32,500 bases of DNA from Glandiceps talaboti. Lineage: Eukaryota > Hemichordata > Enteropneusta > Spengelidae. This document shows, piece by piece, positions 1 through 11,113 of this stretch. The DNA lies in the NCBI RefSeq assembly GCF_964340395.1, contig NC_135567.1:14330306-14362805 (forward strand), in the 5' to 3' direction. A program made the position numbers and the translations under genes. How positions within the stretch are numbered: the first letter of the stretch is position 1; every line of letters starts with the position of its first letter. A model generated the notes under the pieces. It saw only the letters and a list, made by a program, of their open reading frames with translations. It was not told the DNA's origin and made no database searches.

Positions 1-85
1 TACCACAGACAAGTATATGTGTTAGTTGTCTGTGATAGAACGTACACACATCTTTTAGTACATCCTTCTACCGTATCCCACAGCC

Positions 86-95
86 ACAGACAGGC

Positions 96-142
<47 letters not shown>

Positions 143-227
143 AAGACAGAAAGACAAACAAACAAACAAACAAACAAACAAACAAACAAACAAGAGATGG
201 ATGGATGGATGGATGGATGGATGGATG

Positions 228-305
<78 letters not shown>
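86..305. repeat. Compound microsatellite (CAGA)n(CAAA)n(ATGG)n(ATAG)n
   Basis: Four successive tetranucleotide types, each changing by one or two bases from the last. It lies in the last FMO-C intron; 1-508 has no other feature except a short hairpin with CACAGACAA and TTGTCTGTG at 5-35. Confidence 0.97.
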
Positions 306-508
306 AAGATAAAACGATGGATAGGTAGGTGGGTGGGTAGACACATACAGGCAGACAGACCAAACAACTGCCATTACAAATTGTATTTCAATAGTTCTCA
401 TAAACGCCTAGCACAAACTTCAGCTATCCCTTGTGTTCGTTTGTGTAATAATTAAAAAAATTTGCCAAAGGACCACGTCTAAATTCAGAAAAAATAATAA
501 TTACGTAC

Positions 509-744
509 AAATGTATAAAACGTGTCTGTATACATCGGTTTCTGTTCAATATCTTTCTGCATTGTCTCCCTATCTGGTAGGTGTACTTTTTTGGTAAAGA
601 TTTGGGATGACCATCTTGCTTGCATTTCAAACAATGGCCAGCCAGATCCATGAGGCGATAACATGCCAATCATTGCGAGTCTTTCTGGGTGTTCTTCCAA
701 TACTGGAAAGGTGAACCTATACATTCGAAGATGCTTAGAATCAT
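509..744 (-). CDS. FMO-C exon 6
   Basis: 236 nt, phase 1 to 0, acceptor TTTTCAG. Encodes EEHPERLAMIGMLSPHGSGW and MQARWSSQIFT; the end YTDTFYTF meets a consensus-like donor. Confidence 0.82.
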
Positions 745-870
745 CTGAAAATAAAAAGGGAAAAAATATATGAAATTATAAAGTTTTACATATAAAGGAT
801 ATTTCATAAATTATGATTTTGTGTATATATATATGTATGTTTATCTACACTACTACGGTAACCCTCCCCT

Positions 871-910
<40 letters not shown>

Positions 911-1744
911 TGATTGACTATGTTAAACTAACGCTGAAAATTGACATCAGAGGTCATAAAAAGTTTCTTTTAAAACAGCAGCGGGCTTCGCAACGAGATG
1001 TCCTATCACATACTGCGCTCTAACCTACATTTGGACGTTCTTAGCCTGTAGACATTTTTCCTTCAATCTTGATTTGGGTGGAGTGATGTCATCACAATTG
1101 TAGCTGTTTGAGGGAGACCCTGTCCCAAGGTAAACGACGACTACTGTTCTTATAATATATTTGATTGGTTGCAACTAAATCTGGTTGCACTGTGCAGGAT
1201 GTTGATCATTTTAGTATAGTCGGGTTTAGAAGCCTGATAGGGCTAAACAACTGACATATCTTAAAGTGTACTCCACTTCGTACCCCTTCCAAATTTATTT
1301 CATGTAACCCCCCCCCCACCATTTTCTCTTAAGCTTGCTGCTCTTCATTCTGTTTGTATCTCTGTGCATTATTATTCATTATGAATAAATTACCATAAAT
1401 CCACGATTGGTCAATATATGGTATTGAATATTCATATCCAGTAGCAAATACCACAGCCTCGATGTCGTCTAAGACTGTTCCATCCTTTAAGGTAACATTG
1501 TTTTTCCCAAACTCTTCTATGTCGCCAACAGGGGTGAGCTGACCTTGGATAAGTCGATCTTGGAAATCATCATTCAGCATAATAGATTTCGTCGATAATA
1601 CCGTGTCTGGGTTCTAATATCCGTAACATGAAACAAATATTAGGTTTATGAGCAAGAATTTCAATGTATGAATGTATGAATGTATGTATGTATGTATGTA
1701 TGTATGTATGTATGTATGTATGTATGTATGTATGTATGTATGTA

Positions 1745-1781
<37 letters not shown>

Positions 1782-2388
1782 ATGTATGTATGTATGTATG
1801 TACGTATGTATGTACGTATGTACGTATGTACGTATGTACGTATGTGTGTGTATGTATGTATGTGTGTATGTATGTATGTATGTATGTATGTATGTATGTA
1901 TGTATGTATGTATGTACTAGTGTAATGTATGTATGTATGTATGTATGTATGTATGTATGTATGTATGTATGTATGTATGTATGTATGTACGTATGTATGT
2001 GAGTGAGTGAGTGTGTGTGTACGTACGTACGTACATATGTATGTATGCTTTTAGAGAAGTTGCGTGATGTAGACTGGTGGAAATTACTTTACAAGACTCA
2101 CTGGACATTAACTAAGCAGCTAACACAAAATCAGCTTTGCCTTTGTTCTCTATTCCTTTGATATGTTTAAGACAATAATTATATAGCTTGAAAATCCATA
2201 TAACTTACATGTACTCCGAATAGTTTATAATCCGGCAACCTTAATTTACACATGTCTGCAACCATAGCTTCTAACTTCGATGGTGACTTTTTCAGATTAT
2301 GACGAGTGAAGACTGTCATATCCCATGGTGACCCATCTTTTGTTATACGACTCAAACTCCGTGTGCCATTACGCATACTGATGTATAC
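509..2388 (-). CDS. FMO-C: three intact exons (4-6) of a third FMO, partial
   Basis: Exons 2388-2209 (180 nt), 1613-1394 (220 nt) and 744-509 (236 nt) match FMO exons 4, 5 and 6 in order and phase. All are open and have GT-AG borders (donors CAT|GTAAGTT, G|GTAATTT, TTT|GTACGTAA). The peptides diverge clearly from A and B: for example VYISMRNGTRSLSRITKDG, VVFATGYEYSIP with an intact ATGY motif, and FEMQARWSSQIFTKK. Exon 5 is four codons longer than in A and B. The last exon would lie left of position 1. Exons 1-3 are absent from the 1.3 kb before FMO-B ends, so the FAD turn and NADPH turn are missing. It may be a 5'-truncated duplicate, or an alternative 3' exon set spliced from FMO-B exon 3 (phase 0 to 0). 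The absence of any inactivating change argues against an old pseudogene. Confidence 0.75.
872..904. repeat. (AC)n microsatellite, FMO-C intron 5
   Basis: About 16 AC units. The rest of this intron (745-1393) holds no other feature apart from a C10 run at 1308-1317. Confidence 0.95.
1394..1613 (-). CDS. FMO-C exon 5 (ATGY motif)
   Basis: 220 nt, phase 0 to 1. It opens with NPDTVLSTKSIMLNDDFQDR, longer than the paralogues before the MxNDxxQDR motif, and ends in DQSWIYG. Confidence 0.82.
1664..2047. repeat. (TATG)n microsatellite with GT and TACG variants, FMO-C intron 4
   Basis: Mostly TATG with runs of GT, GAGT and TACG. Long open frames (MYVCMYVC) are artefacts of the repeat. Confidence 0.97.
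2209..2388 (-). CDS. FMO-C exon 4
   Basis: 180 nt, phase 0 to 0, 60 codons as in A and B. Acceptor CTGACAG. Contains DGSPWDM, the counterpart of NGDPYDM in FMO-A. Confidence 0.82.
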
Positions 2389-2550
2389 CTGTCAGAATAA
2401 TCGTTAGAGAGATAACTGTGCAATGATAACATTTCTGTATGTCTTTAAGTTCCAGTGTGTATCGTTGTCTGTGCTTGATTGTCTGGTTTGTTCTGGTCTT
2501 TCATTCGTCATTGACTCAATGAATTATAGATACAATGTTCACCCATCCAT

Positions 2551-3013
<463 letters not shown>

Positions 3014-3063
3014 GCCTGAGAAGACGAATTGGTTGGCAATAAGTTTTCAGATGAAAATGACAA

Positions 3064-3069
3064 TTTATT
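3064..3069 (-). promoter_or_regulatory. Candidate poly(A) signal AATAAA for FMO-B
   Basis: The first AATAAA I see after the FMO-B stop, about 620 nt downstream and just before the (CTGT)n/(CT)n block. Long for a 3' UTR, so weakly supported. Confidence 0.25.
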
Positions 3070-3689
3070 TACTATTTTATTAAAGAAATACAATAATAGA
3101 GAGGGGACAATGGGTAATCAAGAAATAGTACACCGTAAGCCAAACATAGTCAGACAGTGACAGTGTCTAACTATAACATAGAGTGGTGTTGATTAATTCA
3201 TATACACTGAAGGAAATCACTATTGGCTATATTGCCTACCTGTACAGTAGACTCAAAGAACTACCCCAACTATGATATTTGCTATTCTAACTGATATTTT
3301 GATTTTGAATTTCGCTGTCCCTTTTCTCGTCTACGACCATAGCTGTGTTCCGTTGGTCACGAAGTGCATTCCTGTATTGAACGTGATTGGTTGAATACAT
3401 AAAAATACATATTCAAATTATGCCATCAGGTCACATGATGAATCTACAATTAGATGTCGTCATGAAAATGTGACCCTTCGACCCCACTCCATATATTGTA
3501 CAGACGTGTAGTCTTAGACGTTAACCTTGAAGGTGGAGGTCAAGGGCAAGCTTAGTGTCTGACTTGTCAGCTTACTTCTGTCTCAGACCACTATCGTTCT
3601 ATTTGTCATATGACCTTGAAGATTGGGGTCAAGGTCAAATGTCAAGTACATGTATAAGAAAAAATATTGACACGCAGATGTTGATGATT

Positions 3690-3932
3690 TCAATAATCTC
3701 CTGCTCCAGGACGATAGCGTTTTGTAGGATAAGTCGTGTTTTCCCAGACATTCAGGATTGCATCTCTTGCACCAGACCATGCACCAGGACCTTGTAATCG
3801 ATACCAGTAAGGAACCATTGGACCATACTCATATAAATAGGCCAACTTTGGATCAGACAGGGCGAGTTTCCATCGTTTGGGTTTTACGCCAAGATCTTCA
3901 GCCAGTTCTTCCGACAACGGGAAAGGTACAGC
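3690..3932 (-). CDS. FMO: FMO-B exon 7 (C-terminus and stop)
   Basis: 243 nt including TGA at 3692-3690, acceptor TTTCAAAG. It starts [20 protein letters not shown], quite unlike FMO-A. From 3859 down to 3711 it is base-for-base identical with FMO-A. Confidence 0.92.
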   Translation of the reverse strand, partial: AVPFPLSEELAEDLGVKPKRWKLALSDPKLAYLYEYGPMVPYWYRLQGPGAWSGARDAILNVWENTTYPTKRYRPGAGDY

Positions 3933-6900
3933 CTTTGAAAGTGAAACGAAAATGAGAAAAATACAGTTAAAAAGCATTAAACCACACTCAAACCAAATTA
4001 TTATCTTTGAACAGAAAATATGGTTTATATATACTCTCATCGTTCTGCATGTTCCCTCGAGTGACAACCTGTGTTGTAGCCCTTATCGCTGTTCAATGCA
4101 TATGAACTGTGAGGTGGAACACCAAAATTGTCAATTTGTTTATTTATTTCCTGTCATTATGTAATTGTCACTTACTTTAAATTGGCAATAAAATGAATGA
4201 ATGAATGAATGAATGAATGAGTCTGCTTTTTTTGCGATGCTCAAAATATTTCTAAATCATCATTATTTTTTCCATATTTTTCATAAATTACGCTTTTGGA
4301 GGTATAATTATATTATTCTCAAATATTTTACTGGCAGCTGAAATATACTCAAGACCTTAGAGTTTGTCATTGCGCATGCTCGTCTATAAACTCGTAGTGA
4401 CAAGACACCTTAGGTCACCCGTGTTTTCCTAAGCTGAACATGAGAGCACGTCATCATTTACTCGTGATATTCAACTGTCAAGGCTAAATATAAAAAAATT
4501 GTCTGTTTTCGATAACCTGACCAAGCCGCCGACCATAAATATTTTTTAAATATTTAAAACAAAAAGATAAGACATTTTTTGTCTTCTTTGGCCTTCATGC
4601 ACTTCTGTTTTATTTCCCCAGTGATGTCTGTACGTAATTCATCAAACTATCACAGAAAGGGGGGGGGGGTTTAACCGACATTTTGTTTGTTTTTAGGTCG
4701 AAGCAATATTTCTCAACAATAACAACAATTAAAAAAGATAAAATAAAATAAAATGAAATTCCAACCTACCCTATTTTGTCATGCCATGTTATCGGACACA
4801 CAATATTTTTTAATCTGCCTAAGGCGCCGACCCTAAACTTTTTTTTTCATGTATTCGAGAAAAATAAAAGTAAAATAAAAGTCTCGCAAGAAACAGTGGG
4901 TGCGGAAACTGACATCAACTTAAAAGACAATACAAGCGACCTATCGGTCAGAATAGCTCCGCTGTTTGTTTTTTTAATTTAATTTTTTATTTTGGTGACA
5001 TGTAGAAGTGGTTCAGGTCTTCACTATGCAGTTTTGTTTTAGCGATGCAATAAAGTGGTTAGTGGTTTCATATGATGTCTCACTATAAAACACATTTTAC
5101 ACAGAAGTTGGTAATGTATTGTACTTTTATACCATAGTCACCATTTTATAACAAAAATCTACTGTTATGAAAAATTGCACAAAATCTCAGAAAAAAATGA
5201 CTGGGAAATGCACACAAGAAAAAGAAAAAAAGAGGATTTTGAGGTTGGCTATAAATAATTCCAGTGTCTTACAGCTGTAACCCTGGAAAATTTTAATGAT
5301 GAATGAAATAAACTAGGGATCTAAAATAATTTTGAGGCAATTTGAATTTCAATTTTCTAACAAATTTACAAAGTCAACAACATTCAACTTGTACTAGTTG
5401 TGGTAGATATATATAGGGAAGAAATGTATTAATCGCCATCTTAGTTTCCGTACGGCGACAATCTCAAGTACCCGGAAGAGAGTCATTCTCAGCCATACGT
5501 TACAGTGGTAACACTCGTTCATGTTCGGTTACCTTTCACAAAGAAAACACAACGAAATGGTTGAAATGATCTTTTTTTTTATTTCTTTTCATCACAACAA
5601 CAAAATCTGCGTGATTGATCAAAAGTGTTGTAAACTAAACCAGAAAGAATTATCGGACTGGCTAAACTTCCCGATGAACTGGAGTAAGGTCCTACTACTT
5701 CCAAGTAAGCCTCGATAGTACTATAGTACGTGAGAAAATCGTCTCAAACTAGCGATACAACTTTCAAAATATAACTTGACATGTCTTCATTTGTTAGAGT
5801 TATACAATTCAAGACGGGTTTTCACTCGAAAACAACAATTCTGTGAATAATGACACTCTGAACGCAGCGATTTCTCGGACGATGTTACCACTGTAACGTA
5901 TGGCTGACAACGACTTGCTTCCGGGTTAGTCCCTCGTGCATACGGGTGGATTGTCGGCGATTAATACATACATCGTCTGATATTTTAATTCACAGTGTTT
6001 CTTGTGACCGGTGCCTGTCAGCAGACTCTGCCATTTTTTTCATCATTCCATTGTATTTAAACCTTGTACTTGACATTTCGCAATATTTATAATTCTCAAC
6101 AAAATACCTCAACATGCCTCACTTCGCTCGTACTCAAAGCAGCCCCGCGCGGTATGATCACTGACACTGATGACATGATGAGAGAGAACCTTTTCGGATT
6201 TACATGTAAAACGGGGAAAGATACGCAAAACATAATGCAAAGTCTGAAGCCAAATTAAAGTTGTAATTATTTTAATTATTTTTACTTGCCAAATATTTGC
6301 ATTTTGGAAAGGCAAGACACGTTCATGTCGTTTAACTTTACATGTGAACTGTCGGCCATAACTTCAACCGCATGTCTGGCATGCCCTTCCTTACGCAAGT
6401 TGTCTGAATTCTGGTTCACTGTCATTCCAAATTGCACGACAATATAGAATTAACCACAAGTTACATGTTATCTGAAAACATCACACTTTTATAGTGGGTC
6501 TGAAGTGTGATTTTAGTGAGTACCAAGAACGTCCTGTGTTGATACTCAAGATACTTGCTGTGGAAAATCGCTCGGTCAAATGAGGTCACCTTCAGCTTCT
6601 GGTCGAATCAGGATAGAGTATGCAAATGAGGATGTTGCGGACTGATTTGAAGTTTACAACCCTGTTTCGAACAAACGCTTGTCATTTGGGCGCCCAATGC
6701 GTAGAATTATGACTATAGCACATATTACATTGCTTGTTTGACGTCAATAGTGTCTTTTGAAAAGTGGCAGTTTACTTAAAGTCTCGTCGACTGATTTCCA
6801 ATATGGCGTCGGTCATTATGCTCATTAACATATTCATTTTTTTTTCAAATTACAAAAAAAAAATCATCAAAAATAAAAATGAGGATGTGCTGACTTGAAA

Positions 6901-8196
6901 TTAACAAATCTGAGTAAGCTACCCCCTGCGCATCAACACGCCAGATATCAAAGCAATCTAATAAGAGGTTTTCAAGGAGTTGATGAAAATGACATTTTAT
7001 GAAAAAAAATCATAAAAAATTGAAAATGGCACAGATCAACTTGGCATGAACAAATCTGAATAGCCTCCCCCCAGGGAACATGCACACCAAATATCGAAGA
7101 ATTCCGACTGTCACTTCCGGAGTAGATAGTAAAAATATAAAAGTTTGACGGACACCTATGATTCACTCTACTCTCTATACCTCAATACCCACCTATACCT
7201 AAAGCTACGCTTTCAGCTTTCGCTGACAGCGGAGCTAATAAAACTATTCTTCCAATCTGTAATGGCTGTATATCTGATAGGAAGAAATAAACAACGACAG
7301 AGACCCTTTGGAAAACAATCGAAAACCTGAACTAGATACTCTCACATGAAGAAAAATAAATTAAATTAAAAACGCTACCTACCCCACCTATTTTAATATT
7401 GAATGTAATCGGAACCACACAATATTTTTTATGCCCAATTAAACATTTGCCAACCTTTTTATAACGTTTCCCTGTAAAGATAGGTTTTTGTTGAATATCC
7501 CGAAGTATGATTTCTCTGTCTGGAAGTTTGATATTCCCTGTAAATACCCTCGTTGCCCATCGTGCTTGCATTTCATAAAGTGGCCAATTTGGTCCAATAA
7601 CTGGCACCATGCCAACCAATGCCAATCGCTCAGGATCCTCGAATGCCAATGGAAACACGTACTTATATAAAGGCATATTATTTGAGTCGTCTGAAAAAAT
7701 ACAAGAAAAGAAAAACAGGAATTATCATATCATCTTATCCAAACTGAGAGAAGTTCTTATCCAGTATAATAATGTGTATGTATGTATGTATGTATGTATG
7801 TATGTATGTATGTATGTATGTATGTATGTATGTATGTATGTATGTATGTATGTATGTATGTATGTATGTATGTATGTATGTATGTATGTATGTATGTATG
7901 TATGTATGTATGTATGTATGTATGTATGTATGTATGTATGTATGTATGTATGTATGTATGTATGTATGTATGTATGTATGTATGTATGTATGTATGTATG
8001 TATGTATGTATGTATGTATGTGTGTGTATGTGTGTGTGTATGTATGTATGTATGTATGTATGTATGTATGTATGTATGTATGTATGTATGTATGTATGTA
8101 TGTATGTATGTATGTATGTATGTATGTATGTATGTATGTATGTGTGTGTATGTGTGTGTGTATGTATGTATGTATGTATGTATGTATGTATGTATG

Positions 8197-8227
<31 letters not shown>

Positions 8228-11060
8228 CAAGGAAAGCGTCTTTTCTAAACCACAAACAGAATAAAGAAATCAGAAATAGAAAGACATCTATAGTGCTAGA
8301 AAACTGTATAAAAGCCAATATTTTTCACCTAGACTTTAGTTCCGTTACTTACCATATATCCATGACTGTTTGATAATTGGCAATGAAATCTCATATCCAG
8401 TAGCAAATATGACAGCATTGATATCTTCTAAGACTGTTCCATCTTTTAATTTCACACTGTTTTTACCAAACTCTTCAATACCAACAACAGGTGTAAGTTG
8501 TCCTTGAACGATACGATCTTGAATCTCATCGTTTATCATCAGTGACGTCGGGTTGTTACTCTAAAATTTGAGGTTAAGATATTGTCGTAATATCAATAAC
8601 AGGTAGTAACTAAGATGGCGTGTACTCCGTTATAATGCAACAGTAAGTGTCATGTGGCTGTGAGTGTCAAATATTATTGTGCCGCAGTAGCGTGTTTTGC
8701 AGATGTCTTATAACACTTAAAATGGCTATCAGCAGAATGCTTTGAGATCACTGAATTCATCGCTTCGCATGGCGTACTCAGTCGACCAAAAAATACCCAA
8801 TAACTGTGCACTACAATTATTGACGTCCAAATATTGTAGGTGGTGACATCGCCAAAACACAGACAAGTAAGTTACTTGTCTGTGTCAGAGACAAGCTCAC
8901 TTGTCCTCCAGAATCTTTTGTTTTATGAAGGAACTTTTCATAATATTGTTTTTTTATTAAAGTATAATCCATATGGGCAATCTGAAACTAAATTGCAACA
9001 AAAAACCACCGAAAATGTTTTAATTAAATTTTGGCGGGAAAATGTTGTCACTTACTTGTAAACCAACCAGGCTGTAGTCAGGTATTCTTGTTTTAGACCC
9101 GGATATAACCATAGATCGAAATCTCGTCGCTGATCTCATGAGATTATAACGTGAAAACAACTGCATGTCAAATGGACCACCATTCCTGCTCAGTCGGCTC
9201 ACACACAATGTACCATTACGTATGCATATGTAAACCTACCAGAATGAAAAATTAAGACCTGGAGCTCTTATATTGGAACACCACTCCAGAAAATAAAGTG
9301 CTGGAGTCATTTTATGACTTCACATCAAACAAAGTGTCTTGCCACGAAACAGCAAAATTCAAACTCTTCATCATTCAATCGTTCTTTCAGTGTTGCACCG
9401 TTGCATCATGGGTCTTCACATACATGAATATTTATGAGGCAAAATGCATATTCATGACTTTTTATCTGAAGGAAATAAGCACTTAGGAATCGTTGTACAT
9501 GTTAACTAGAGATCAGTTTTATCCTTCTGTAGTAGAGGAAGAGGGTCAATCTGTGAATGAGTTGGGGGACACTAATTTTAAGGTGCGGCGCCAAAAAAAA
9601 TATATATTATTGAACACATATTGCCTGGCCATGAGGGCTATAGCACCCGTTTATTACACCCGAGGGACTGTGAGTTACCAGAATCACATGCTGATTCTGG
9701 TAACTCACAGTCACGAGGGGGTAATGAACGGGTGCTATAGCCCGAATATAGGCCAGGCAATATGTGTTTTATAATATACCTCATGCTGTGAACTCGCGAT
9801 GGCAGACGACATCGTCAGAAGCTGCCATTTTGACCTGCTGTGAACGCGCGGTGGTCAAGTGACCATGTAAAAGTTGATGGAACTATTTCCCTAGGGAAAT
9901 AGTCATTCTATTTTCCTATCACGTGACTGATTCTAGAGAATCATGGCACAGCATTATCACTAGGTATATTATAAATATATATATATATATATAATATATA
10001 TATTATATAACAAGAACAAAAAGTAAAGGGGCTTACCTCAGCATTATTCCGTGCAATTTCACATGCAACCTCCCCTGCTGTATGTGAACTACCTGTGAAT
10101 AAACCAAACGATGATAGATCTATAGAGTTAATTGGAGCAAGGGCTATTTTTCTCATACACAATGAAATACTCCTGCTAGCTATTAGCCTTATGTAACGAC
10201 AGTTCATTAATTTTCTCCCCATGCACGGCTTCATATGCAGAGAAGATAAGATAAACACTTTAATCAACAATATTGTAATGTCACTTGATAAATTGCGTAC
10301 AATAGTAACTAACTTAGGGTTATCTTTGGAATAACTACATTTCCCATAATGCATTGTTCAAGGTCGGGCGGGGGGGGGGGTTGCAAGTTCCTTCTCAATA
10401 GGTTCACATTCTTCGAATTCTTGTGCATGAAGCTAGGACCATGCGCAACGCAATTTGAATATGTTTACCATATGCAGATTAGGTGATGTAACAAGTGAGC
10501 ATGTGTGTAAAACTATGATGCGTGCGCATGTTCTTACCCACAACAACGACCTTCATTCCTCTGTACGGCATGGCATCACGATATTCGTTAGCGTGAATCT
10601 TTATTCCTTCAAATGTTTCTAAACCTGGAAATTCTGGCATATGTTTCTTACTAAAGATGCCAGTACATATCATGACGTAATCAAAATACTCCTCTGTAGA
10701 ACTATCATCTTTTTGAACTGTTACTTTCCAATATTTTCCGCCATCTTCATTTTTCTCGACTTTAGACACCGTCGTGTTGAACTGGATGTATTTTCTCAGA
10801 TCAAAATGCTTAGCATAGTCATTTATATACATCAACGCCTTTTGGTGAGATATAAACGGTGTATATTCTTTGGGGAAAGGGAAATTAGAAAAACAACCCA
10901 TTTCTTTGCTGTTGTTCAATACTGTAGACATGTACAGAGCAGCGCCCTCTTCAGGCAATACTTCATCAGAGTAATTCCACAGTCCACCTGTAAACAGTAT
11001 AGTAAGACAATTGTGAATGTGAATACCATATTACTGTTAGATTTTCATAGATAGACATAC

Positions 11061-11113
<53 letters not shown>

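Larger units (their letters stand above)
3933..7454. other. FMO-B intron 6, 3.5 kb, a nest of repeats
   Basis: It holds the possible LINE tail, foldback elements and family R fragments listed separately. 5970-6500 shows nothing recognisable. 6890-7110 contains two diverged copies of a block with AACAAATCTGA(G/A)TA followed by CACACCAAATATC-like words. Confidence 0.7.

Noticed and set aside
3440-3650. Exon-like conservation around GACCTTGAAG words after FMO-B
   Set aside because: No FMO-like peptide in any frame; the motif resembles a widespread non-coding invertebrate repeat.
7609-8373. Open frames of up to 254 codons reading MYVCMYVC or YIHTYIHT
   Set aside because: Produced by (TATG)n in all frames and both strands; no family, start context or splice support.
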